NCBI GenBank assembly: GCA_038318085.1
Contig: JBBQBV010000065.1
Coordinates: 1-19,214, forward strand
Length of the DNA: 19,214 nt
Origin: DATLGB01 sp038318085
Lineage (GTDB): Bacteria; Actinomycetota; Thermoleophilia; Solirubrobacterales; Solirubrobacteraceae
Direction: 5' to 3'
A model generated the notes under the pieces. The model had not been told where the DNA came from. It made no database searches and saw only the letters and a program-made list of their open reading frames with translations. The position numbers were made by a program, and so were the translations under genes. Shown here in pieces: positions 1-8,397 of the stretch (positions are counted from its first letter, which is position 1; each line of letters starts with the position of its first letter).

Positions 1-411
1 CGAGCTCGCGGGCGCGGGACTGCTGAGAGACCGCGATCCCGGGAAGTCCCAGGACCAACGCCTCGAGCGCCGCCGCCACCGTGCCCGAGTAGGTGATGTC
101 ATCGCCCATGTTGGAGCCGTGGTTGATGCCCGAGACCACGACGTCGGCCTGGAAGTCGTTGACCAGCCCCAGCGCGGCGAAGCGCACGCAGTCGACCGGT
201 GTCCCGTCCGTCGCGTACCCGACCGTGCCGTCGCCGAAGTCGACCTCCTCCACCCAGATGGGGCGGCGCGTGGTGATCGAGCGCGCCGTCGCCGAGCGGT
301 TGCCGTCGGGGGCGATCACGGCAAGCTCTACGTCGGGGACCTCCAGCAGCGCGCGGCGCAGTGCCTGCAGGCCCTCCGCCTCGATGCCGTCGTCGTTGGT
401 GAGCAGGACCT

Positions 412-415
<4 letters not shown>
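1..415 (-). CDS. surE: 5'/3'-nucleotidase SurE, partial (C-terminal part beyond window edge)
   Basis: The first 138 residues of a SurE-family metal-dependent nucleoside monophosphate phosphatase are visible. The protein opens with MKVLLTNDDG, the family's N-terminal signature carrying the metal-binding Asp pair (D8, D9). It continues with the GNRS loop (S41, position of the conserved metal-ligand Ser) and the SGINHGSN motif (N98, metal-ligand Asn), followed by YSGTVAAALE, all typical of SurE. SurE enzymes dephosphorylate 5'- and 3'-nucleotides in the cytoplasm and are linked to stationary-phase survival. The start ATG (413-415) overlaps the TGA stop of the upstream ligase as ATGA, and no Shine-Dalgarno sequence precedes it, so translation probably depends on coupling to the ligase. 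The remainder lies left of base 1. Family identity is near certain. Confidence 0.96.
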
Positions 416-2070
<1,655 letters not shown>

Positions 2071-2077
2071 CGTCAGC

Positions 2078-2323
2078 ATGACGGACGTCGCGCACGTCAT
2101 CGTGGCCGCACTCGCCGCGGCGCTCGACGTCGACCCCGCCCGCGTCGTGCCCGGCGCCTCGCTGTACGACGACCTCGGCGCCGACTCGCTCGCCGTGATG
2201 GAGGTCCTGGGCGCGCTGGAGGACGAGCTCGGGATCGACCTTCCGGCGTCCACCGCGTTTGCCCTCCAGCTGCGCACCGCCGGGGATGTGATCACCGCGT
2301 TTAGGGCACGGTCGCAGCCATGA
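2078..2323 (+). CDS. Free-standing acyl carrier protein
   Basis: This is an 81-residue acyl carrier protein of normal family length. The phosphopantetheine attachment motif is LGADSLAVMEV, with Ser37 as the predicted 4'-phosphopantetheine site. It is followed by the acidic helix-II region (EDELGIDLP) that docks partner enzymes and by a closing helix with TAGDVITAF. The protein carries acyl groups as thioesters in the cytoplasm. I chose ATG 2078 because the four-helix fold starts with MTDVAHVI. An in-frame ATG at 2036 would add 14 residues that are simply the ligase antisense. The start lies head to head with the ligase start, only a few bases apart, so the promoter of each gene must lie inside the other's coding sequence. 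It is probably the acyl acceptor of the ligase. Its stop is 82 bases before the protease start, so it could also be cotranscribed with the large operon. Confidence 0.92.
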   Translation: MTDVAHVIVAALAAALDVDPARVVPGASLYDDLGADSLAVMEVLGALEDELGIDLPASTAFALQLRTAGDVITAFRARSQP

Positions 2324-2332
2324 TTTGACAAC

Positions 2333-2360
2333 TTGCAATCGCTTCGAGGGTTGGTGTAAG
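2333..2360 (+). promoter_or_regulatory. Candidate sigma-70-type promoter ahead of the protease operon
   Basis: The only distinctly A/T-rich stretch in this part of the window lies between the ACP stop and the protease. TTGCAA (2333-2338) and TGTAAG (2355-2360) are separated by 16 bases, each matching the -35 and -10 consensus at 4 of 6 positions. A perfect TTGACA also occurs at 2325-2330 but would leave 24 bases to the -10-like element, which is too long. Transcription would start near 2367, giving a leader of about 40 bases. This is by-eye pattern matching only. Confidence 0.35.
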
Positions 2361-2369
2361 TTCCCAGCG

Positions 2370-2390
2370 GCGTCAGCGGACAGGTGACGC
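2370..2390. repeat. Short inverted repeat in the operon leader
   Basis: GCGTCA (2370-2375) and TGACGC (2385-2390) form perfect 6-base arms around a 9-base spacer, just ahead of the GAAGG ribosome-binding sequence of the protease. It could be an operator half-site pair or a small RNA hairpin affecting initiation. Its core pentamers CGTCA and TGACG also occur as an inverted pair at the ligase/ACP start-codon junction (2071-2083). The repeat is short enough to be chance. Confidence 0.3.
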
Positions 2391-2395
2391 GCCCC

Positions 2396-2400
2396 GAAGG
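2396..2400 (+). promoter_or_regulatory. Ribosome-binding site deciding a CTG start for the protease
   Basis: GAAGG lies 5 bases before the in-frame CTG at 2406. No ATG, GTG or TTG exists in this frame between the upstream stop (TGA 2385-2387) and 2538, although the translated sequence in between looks like genuine protein. A competing site, GGAGG at 2528-2532 followed after 5 bases by TTG 2538, is a better consensus but would remove the first strand of the prodomain-like region. Confidence 0.5.
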
Positions 2401-2405
2401 CAGAC

Positions 2406-5018
2406 CTGACCAGCAAGCTCGACCCAGTCCTGGCAGCGCGCCTCCACGGCCTCGAGCCCGGCTCACCCGATGCCGATCACGTCGTCAAGGTTCTGGTCGA
2501 CTGCGGCGGCTCGGCTGACGGCCTGTCGGAGGCCGGGTTGCAGGTCGAGCTCGTCGCGGGGCGCGTCGCCATCGGGACGATCACGCTCGGGCGCATCGGC
2601 GAGCTAGCCGAGCGCGACGACGTAGTCAGCATCGGCGCCGATCACCAGGGCGGGCCCGAGCTCAAGGACAGCGTCCCGGACATCAAGGCGAACCTCGCGC
2701 ACGCCAGTCCGCTGCAGCTGACCGGGCAGGGTGTGATCGTCGGCGTGGTCGACACCGGCGTAGACATCTTCCACCGCAACTTCCGGCGGGCCAACGGCAC
2801 GACCCGGCTGCTGTCGCTGCTCGACCTGACCGCGCCGCGCATCACGCTCTCGATCACCGGTACTCCGCTCGCCGGGGCGAACTTCGACCTGTCCTGGACG
2901 GCCCCGGCGTTCGCCCTGCCCGCGGCACCGCCGGCTCCCACCACGACGATCTTCGGCATCCCCGCCACCGCGATGGCTGCGGCGGTCGCGGCTGCGCTCA
3001 CCGGGTTCAGCGGCATCACGCCGGCGGACATCGCGGTCACGGGCGGCCCGCTCCCGGCGTCGCCCGTGGTCATCGACTTCGTCGGGCGCTATGCGGACAA
3101 GGCCATCGACCCGATGCACTCGGCGTCCAACGTCAACTTCGGCACCGCCGCGCTGGGCATCGAGTCCGGCCGGCTCTTCAGCGAGAAGCAGATCAATGCC
3201 GCCCTGAACACGCCGGACAAGCCGTTCGCGAGCCAGGACACCGAACGCCACGGCACCCATGTGCTGGGCACCGCCGGCGGCGACGGCAGCCAGGCCGGCA
3301 GCTGCCACGGCTCCGACGTCTTCGTGGGGGTGGCGCCGGCCGCTGACCTGATGATGGTCAAGACGTCATTCGACAACACCGGGATCATACGGGGGACCAA
3401 GCACATCCTCGACATGGCCGCCCCGTTCAACCGGGACACGGACACCGCCGCCACGTTCAGCCCGGCCAAGGCGGCGGTGGTGAATCTCAGCCTCGGCGGC
3501 GCCCTTGCGGCCCACGACGGGACGGACCACCTCGACCTCGCGCTCGACGAGCTGCTCACGGACAAGGCCGGCACGCCGCTCAAGGGCCGCGCCGTCGTCT
3601 GCTCGGCCGGCAACGACGGTCAGCGCGTCGACCCGCTGGACCCGAACCTGAACCCCGTCTACCGCGGCGGCGGGCTGCACTGCCACAAGCGGCTGACGCC
3701 GGCGGCGCCCTCGGTGACCCTCGACCTGCACATCGCCACCCAAGACAAGAAGACCAACAAGATCGTGTTCTGGTACGGCAACCCGGGCGACCCCGCCAAG
3801 GTCGACTGCCAGATCGCCGAGCCCGGCGGAACGTCGCTGCCGGTCGTCGTCGCGGGCTCGGCCAGCCCGACGCCGGCCCCCGTTCTCGCCGGCAGCGCCG
3901 TGACCGTGGTCTCCGGGCGCAATGCGACGCAGAACAACCGGCACTTCATCTCCATCCGGATCGACCCCCCCGCAGGGGGTGCGATCCAGGCCGGGCCCTG
4001 GAAGCTCACCTTCACCGAGACCACGGCCAACGCCACCGACCTCGACGGCTGGATCGGGCTCGACAAGACTGACCCACATCCGCGCTTCGCGTTCGCCGAC
4101 CAGGTCTCCACGGGGACGCTCACGTCGCCCGGCACCGGGAGGAACGTGGTCACGGTCGGCTCGTATGACCGGCGCGACGCGACGCTCGCCGAGTCCTCGA
4201 GCCGCGGGCCGACGCTCGACGGGCGCCACAAGCCGGACCTCTCGGCACCGGGGGTCGGCATCCTGGCCCCGAAGGCCGGTGTCGCGACCATCGGCTGCTG
4301 CTCCGGCGAAGGCTGCTGCTGCGCGTGCTGCACGGACTTCTACATCTCGCTGGACGGCACCAGCATGGCGGCGCCGCACGTGACGGGCGTCGTCGCGCTG
4401 ATGCTGCAGCGCAACCGCGAGCTCACGTTCCAGCAGCTCCGGAGCACGCTCGTGGCCACCTGCCGGCCGCCGGGGGGCGGGCCCGCGGTCCCGACGCCCG
4501 CCGACAGCTGGGGCGCCGGGCGCATCGACGCCGAGAAGGCGTGCCTGGCGGTCACGCCGCACGCCAGCGCCCGGCACCTGCATCTCGTCCAGGTCGCCGA
4601 GCCCCTGCTCCTCCCGGTTCCCGCCTACCCGGCCGCCTTCCTCTCCCGGCCCGAGCGGCTGCGCGCGGTCCAGGACCGGCTGGTCGACGCGCCCGCCGCC
4701 CAGCTCGGCGCGGCGCTCGTCAGCGCGCACGTCGACGAGGTCATGCGGCTGCTCGACGCCGACCGCCGGACCGCGCTCGCCTGGCAGCGGATGCACGGCC
4801 CGGAGCTGGTTCGACTGCTGCTCTATGACTCGACGGCGCCCACGCGGCCGCTCCCGGCGACGCTCGGCGGTCGCCCGCTCGCCGCCGGGCTCGAGCGACT
4901 GCTCGACGCCCTCGAGCGCGTCGGCAGCCCCGCGCTGCGCGCCGACATCACGCGCTACCGCGCGTTCGTGCTCGCCCTGCCGGGCGCGCGCCTCGACGAC
5001 CTTCCGCTGGCGGGCTGA
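2406..5018 (+). CDS. Subtilisin-like serine protease (peptidase family S8) with inserted domain and cysteine cluster
   Basis: This protein of 870 residues (from CTG 2406) or 826 (from TTG 2538) has all the S8 catalytic elements. Numbered from CTG they are Asp116 in GVVDTGVD, His282 in RHGTHV, the oxyanion Asn403 in CSAGND, and Ser653 in GTSMAAPHVTG. Residues about 20-95 read like an I9-type prodomain whose first strand (HVVKVLVDCG) exists only if translation starts at CTG, hence the chosen start. About 165 residues separate Asp and His, far more than in a minimal subtilisin, and they include an inserted module at about 160-245. Seven cysteines (631, 632, 637, 638, 639, 641, 642) lie just before the active Ser. 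A helical C-terminal region of about 145 residues follows the catalytic domain. There is no signal peptide, so the enzyme is probably cytoplasmic at first. It is the first gene of the five-gene operon and its stop is one base before the next ATG. Peptidase identity is secure; its substrate is unknown. Confidence 0.93.
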   Translation: MTSKLDPVLAARLHGLEPGSPDADHVVKVLVDCGGSADGLSEAGLQVELVAGRVAIGTITLGRIGELAERDDVVSIGADHQGGPELKDSVPDIKANLAHASPLQLTGQGVIVGVVDTGVDIFHRNFRRANGTTRLLSLLDLTAPRITLSITGTPLAGANFDLSWTAPAFALPAAPPAPTTTIFGIPATAMAAAVAAALTGFSGITPADIAVTGGPLPASPVVIDFVGRYADKAIDPMHSASNVNFGTAALGIESGRLFSEKQINAALNTPDKPFASQDTERHGTHVLGTAGGDGSQAGSCHGSDVFVGVAPAADLMMVKTSFDNTGIIRGTKHILDMAAPFNRDTDTAATFSPAKAAVVNLSLGGALAAHDGTDHLDLALDELLTDKAGTPLKGRAVVCSAGNDGQRVDPLDPNLNPVYRGGGLHCHKRLTPAAPSVTLDLHIATQDKKTNKIVFWYGNPGDPAKVDCQIAEPGGTSLPVVVAGSASPTPAPVLAGSAVTVVSGRNATQNNRHFISIRIDPPAGGAIQAGPWKLTFTETTANATDLDGWIGLDKTDPHPRFAFADQVSTGTLTSPGTGRNVVTVGSYDRRDATLAESSSRGPTLDGRHKPDLSAPGVGILAPKAGVATIGCCSGEGCCCACCTDFYISLDGTSMAAPHVTGVVALMLQRNRELTFQQLRSTLVATCRPPGGGPAVPTPADSWGAGRIDAEKACLAVTPHASARHLHLVQVAEPLLLPVPAYPAAFLSRPERLRAVQDRLVDAPAAQLGAALVSAHVDEVMRLLDADRRTALAWQRMHGPELVRLLLYDSTAPTRPLPATLGGRPLAAGLERLLDALERVGSPALRADITRYRAFVLALPGARLDDLPLAG
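2883..3137 (+). other. Inserted module between catalytic Asp and His of the protease
   Basis: This segment starts at FDLSW and contains AVAAALTGFSGITPADIAVT, then GGPLPASPVVIDFVG. It resembles a small repeat unit seen in large bacterial surface and phage-like structural proteins, of the form A-x-V-x-A-A-L-x-x-L-x-G-I-…-V-x-V-T-G-G-P-…-F-x-G. A proline/alanine-rich linker (PAAPPAPTTT) sits within it. The resemblance is from memory of the pattern, not from a search. If correct, the protease carries a binding or assembly module within its catalytic domain. Confidence 0.45.
3959..3986 (+). other. Strong intragenic hairpin
   Basis: GATCGACCCCC (3959-3969) can pair with GGGGGT (3975-3980) and, after a one-base bulge, CGATC (3982-3986), around the loop CCGCA. 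The stem has eleven pairs and lies within the protease reading frame (region encoding IDPPAGGAI). It could slow ribosomes or polymerase, or may merely reflect GC-rich coding. Confidence 0.4.
4296..4331 (+). other. Seven-cysteine cluster preceding the protease active-site serine
   Basis: The encoded segment CCSGEGCCCACC holds seven cysteines in twelve residues and ends eleven residues before catalytic Ser653. The rest of the protein has few cysteines. Such spacing could bind a metal ion or iron-sulfur centre, or form a redox or disulfide switch beside the active site. The position, between SAPGVGILAPKAG and YISLDGTSM, is a surface loop in ordinary subtilisins. Confidence 0.75.
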
Positions 5019-5019
5019 G

Positions 5020-8000
5020 ATGGCGGACCGGCCCGGCACGCTCGAGCTGCTCGCTCGCGAGCTGTCCGCAGCCCTCGCCCCCCTCGAGCACCAGCTCGCT
5101 CCCGGCAATGCGGAGGCGTTCCTGCAGGAGCTGGGCATCGGCGTGCCGGCCGGGCTCGGCGGCGCCGCCGGCGCGTTGTCCGCCGTGGCCGTCAAGGCCG
5201 CCGGTGTGGGCACCGAGCTCACACGCCTGACCGCGGCCATCCATGACGAGGACGGCGCCCGGATCGTTGCCGAGGGCATTGCCACGGTCAACGCGCTGGC
5301 CCAGGCGTTGACCGCGATCGGCGCGCTCGGCCCCTCGCTCGGCGGCGCGATCCCCGCCGGCCCTAGCGGTACCAACCCGGAGGTCGCCGCGCTCCCCGGC
5401 CGCCTCGTGGAGCGGGTCCTCGCCGACCACGTGAAGGCCCGCAACCCAGACCTGTTCGCCGGCCTGCGGCTCGCGGGCGTCATCGACGAGGTCAGCGTGC
5501 CGAGCGTGAGCGGAGACCCGACCCGGCCGCCGTTCGTTCGCCGCGGCCTGTATGTCGACCGGCTGCTGATGCTCATCACCGATCCCGGCGGCTACGTGCG
5601 CACCACGACGGGTCTCGGCGCCCCCGGCTTCGACGGATCGCTGCTGTGGCCGCGCATCACGTCCTATCTCGAGGACGCCGGCCTGCCGTACGCGCTGCTC
5701 ACCCCGCCCGGCCAGCCGCCGGTGTTGGACGCCTACCTGCTCCGGCTGGCGGTCGCCGGGACCGGCCTGTCGGCCCGCCTGCGCCTACCGGCGGCGCAGG
5801 ACGTCTCCCTCGCCTACCGCCTCGGCGGACCGTGGTCACTGAAGGTGGACGCCAAGGCGCGCTTCGACGCCGGCCTGGAGGCGACCATCCAGGCGCCGCT
5901 GCAGGTGACGCTGACGCCGCCCAGCGGGGCGATCAGCGGCCAGGTCACCGCCGGCATCGAGGCGTCCAAGCCCGGCTCGACGCTGCTGCTGCTGGGCCAG
6001 GCGCAGGGTTCGCGCCTCGAGCTCACGCGCTTCTTCGCCAGTGGCGGCGTCGGCGTCAGCGGATCCACGAGCGCGCCGCTCACGATCGAGCCGACCGCGC
6101 AGGCCGCGCTCGAGGGCGGCCACGTGGTGATCGACCTCGACAGCGGTGACGGCTTCGTCAAGACCCTCACCGGCGGGGGCAAGATCGAGTCCAACTTCGA
6201 CCTGGCGGCGCAGTGGGCGCCGTCGAAGGGCCTGCGGCTCCAGGGCAGCGCAGGCCTCGAGATCCAGATTCCGGCCCACGTCTCGGTCGGGCCGGTCGAT
6301 GTCACCGCGCTGTTCCTGCGCACCGCGATCGCGCCGGGAGCGCTCCCAACCGAGGTGTCCGTCAGCTTCGCCGCGCACCTCGGCCCGCTCACGGCCGTCG
6401 TGGAGCGGATCGGCGCGATCGTCCGGATCGGGCTTCCGCCGGGCGGGGGGGGCAACCTCGGCCCGGTCGACCTGAGCTTCGCGTTCAAGGCGCCCACCGG
6501 GGTCGGGCTGGCGGTCGACGCCGGCCCGGTCTCCGGCGGTGGCTTCCTCTCCATCGATCCCGAGCGCGGAGAGTACGCGGGCGCGCTCGAGCTCGACTTC
6601 GCCGGCATCGTCGCGCTGCGGGCGATCGGGCTGATCACCACGAAGAAGCCCGACGGGTCCGACGGGTTCTCGCTTGTGATCGTCATCACAGCGGAGTTCG
6701 GGACCGGCATCCAGCTCGGCTTCGGCTTCACGCTGCTCGCCGTCGGCGGCGTCCTCGGCCTCAACCGCTCGATGGCCCTGCAGCCGCTGATGGAGGGCGT
6801 GCGCTCCAACGCGATCGAGAGCGTGATGTTCCCGCGCGACGTCGTCGCCAACGCCCAGCGGATCATCAGCGACCTGCGGACGTTCTTCCCGCCGCATGAC
6901 GGCACGTTCGTGATCGGGCCGATGGCCAAGCTGGGCTGGGGCACGCCGACGCTGGTCAGCCTCGCGCTCGGCGTGATCATCGAGATCCCCGGCAACATCG
7001 CCATCCTGGGCGTGCTCAAGGTCGCCCTGCCGGCGGACGACGTCGCGATCCTCAAGCTGCAGGTCAACTTCGCCGGCGCGATCGAGTTCGACCGCAAGCG
7101 CGTCTACTTCTTCGCCGCGCTCTATGACTCGCACATCCTCACGATGACGATCGAGGGCGAGATGGCCGTGCTCGCGGCCTTCGGCGACGACGCCACGTTC
7201 GTGTTGAGCATCGGCGGCTTCCACCCGTCGTTCAATCCGCCGCCGCTCCCGGTCCCGACGCCGAAGCGGATCGCGATCGACATCCTCAACGTGCCGCTGG
7301 AGCGCATCCGCGTCGAGGGCTACTTCGCCGTCACCACCAACACCGTGCAGTTCGGCGCGCGCGCCGAGCTGCTCTACGGCGTCGACGACTTCGGCATCTC
7401 CGGACACCTGGCCTTCGACGCGCTGATCCAGTTCTCGCCCTTCCACTTCGTCGTCACGATCTCGGCTTCCGTGTCGGTGAAGGTGTTCGGGGTCGGGCTG
7501 TTCAGCGTCAGTCTGCGCCTCGAGCTCTCTGGGCCGACGCCGTGGCGGGCCCAGGGCTGGGGGTCGATCGAGATCCCGATCTTCCCGGACATCTCGGTGG
7601 ACTTCGACATCACCTGGGGTGACGACAAGGACACGTCGCTGCCGGCGATCGACGTCATGCCGCTGCTCGGCGCGGAGTACGACAAGTCCGAGAGCTGGCG
7701 CGCCCAGCTTCCGGCCGGCAGCTCGCAGGGGGTGTCGCTGCGCAAGATCGATCCCGAGGCCCACGAGCTCGTCCTGCACCCGGTCGGGACCCTGCGCGTG
7801 AGCCAGCGAGCGGTGCCGCTGGACCTGACGATTCAGCACGTCGGGAGCCGCAAGGCGGCCGACGTCAAGCGCGTCGCCCTGACGGTCAAGAGCGGTGAGC
7901 TGACGAAGCGGGCCGACCTCGAGGAGTCCTTCGCCCCCGCGCAGTTCCAGGACTTCGACGACGCCGGGCGGCTGGCCAAGCCGGCCTACCAGAAGGCCCA

Positions 8001-8397
8001 CGCCGGCATCGAGATCTCCGCCAAGGGCGACGACCTGCGCTCCAGCACGACCATCAAGCGCGTCGACCGCTACGAGGTCGTCACCATCGACACCGCGGGG
8101 ACCCGGCGACGCCGGTTCAAGAGCTTCGGGCTCGTGCTGTTCTCGCAGTTCCTCGCCGGCGCCGCCGTGGCGAAGTCGTCGCTCTCCCAGCACCAGGAGG
8201 AGCTGGTCAAGCCCTTCAAGGAGAAGATTCGGATCGAGGCCGACGCCTACGCCGTGGTGTCCCAGGCCGACAACGGGCTGGTGGCCAGCTTCGCCAGCGA
8301 GGCGATGGCCCAGGAGCACCTCGCCGGCCGGCTCGCCTCCGACCCGAGCCTCGCGGGGGCCATGCACGTCGTCCCCGCCTACGAGGCGGTCGCATGA
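5020..8397 (+). CDS. DUF6603-like large beta-rich protein of unknown function
   Basis: This is a protein of 1125 residues. The N-terminal ~110 residues are helical and alanine/leucine-rich. Residues ~170-490 are mixed beta segments ending in long alternating hydrophobic strands. Residues ~490-870 match the pattern I associate with DUF6603, including GFGFTLLAVGGVLGLNRSMA, MFPRDVVANAQRIISDL, GPMAKLGWGTP, YDSHILTMTIEGEMA, LSIGGFHPSFNPPPLPVP and WGSIEIPIFPDISVDFDI. The ~255-residue C-terminal region has HPVGTLRVSQRAVPLDLTI and FAPAQFQDFDDAGRL. There is no signal peptide or clear transmembrane helix. The many long amphipathic strands suggest an extended beta sheet or a lipid-binding groove (inference). 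ATG 5020 follows the protease stop by one base, and the frame extends upstream only as read-through. It ends in an ATGA overlap with the next gene. Function is unknown; family assignment is from memory of these motifs. Confidence 0.8.
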   Translation: MADRPGTLELLARELSAALAPLEHQLAPGNAEAFLQELGIGVPAGLGGAAGALSAVAVKAAGVGTELTRLTAAIHDEDGARIVAEGIATVNALAQALTAIGALGPSLGGAIPAGPSGTNPEVAALPGRLVERVLADHVKARNPDLFAGLRLAGVIDEVSVPSVSGDPTRPPFVRRGLYVDRLLMLITDPGGYVRTTTGLGAPGFDGSLLWPRITSYLEDAGLPYALLTPPGQPPVLDAYLLRLAVAGTGLSARLRLPAAQDVSLAYRLGGPWSLKVDAKARFDAGLEATIQAPLQVTLTPPSGAISGQVTAGIEASKPGSTLLLLGQAQGSRLELTRFFASGGVGVSGSTSAPLTIEPTAQAALEGGHVVIDLDSGDGFVKTLTGGGKIESNFDLAAQWAPSKGLRLQGSAGLEIQIPAHVSVGPVDVTALFLRTAIAPGALPTEVSVSFAAHLGPLTAVVERIGAIVRIGLPPGGGGNLGPVDLSFAFKAPTGVGLAVDAGPVSGGGFLSIDPERGEYAGALELDFAGIVALRAIGLITTKKPDGSDGFSLVIVITAEFGTGIQLGFGFTLLAVGGVLGLNRSMALQPLMEGVRSNAIESVMFPRDVVANAQRIISDLRTFFPPHDGTFVIGPMAKLGWGTPTLVSLALGVIIEIPGNIAILGVLKVALPADDVAILKLQVNFAGAIEFDRKRVYFFAALYDSHILTMTIEGEMAVLAAFGDDATFVLSIGGFHPSFNPPPLPVPTPKRIAIDILNVPLERIRVEGYFAVTTNTVQFGARAELLYGVDDFGISGHLAFDALIQFSPFHFVVTISASVSVKVFGVGLFSVSLRLELSGPTPWRAQGWGSIEIPIFPDISVDFDITWGDDKDTSLPAIDVMPLLGAEYDKSESWRAQLPAGSSQGVSLRKIDPEAHELVLHPVGTLRVSQRAVPLDLTIQHVGSRKAADVKRVALTVKSGELTKRADLEESFAPAQFQDFDDAGRLAKPAYQKAHAGIEISAKGDDLRSSTTIKRVDRYEVVTIDTAGTRRRRFKSFGLVLFSQFLAGAAVAKSSLSQHQEELVKPFKEKIRIEADAYAVVSQADNGLVASFASEAMAQEHLAGRLASDPSLAGAMHVVPAYEAVA

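Noticed and set aside
2071..2466. N-terminal extension of the ligase up to base 2466
   Set aside because: The added residues are Ser/Ala/Arg-rich antisense of the ACP gene, and adenylating enzymes begin where the FATVLAARAAEQP-like segment begins.
4825..5019. Upstream extension of the DUF6603-like frame
   Set aside because: Overlaps the protease C-terminus, is Arg/Ser/Pro-rich, and a normal ATG lies one base after the protease stop.
3366..5579. Minus-strand open frame of 737 codons opposite the protease
   Set aside because: High GC removes stop codons from antisense frames. The translation is Arg/Gly/Ala-rich without domain features and spans a gene boundary of well-supported plus-strand genes.
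5836..8367. Minus-strand open frame of 843 codons opposite the DUF6603-like gene
   Set aside because: Low-complexity Asp/Arg/Val/Gly translation that mirrors the sense codons. No recognisable motif and no ribosome-binding site.
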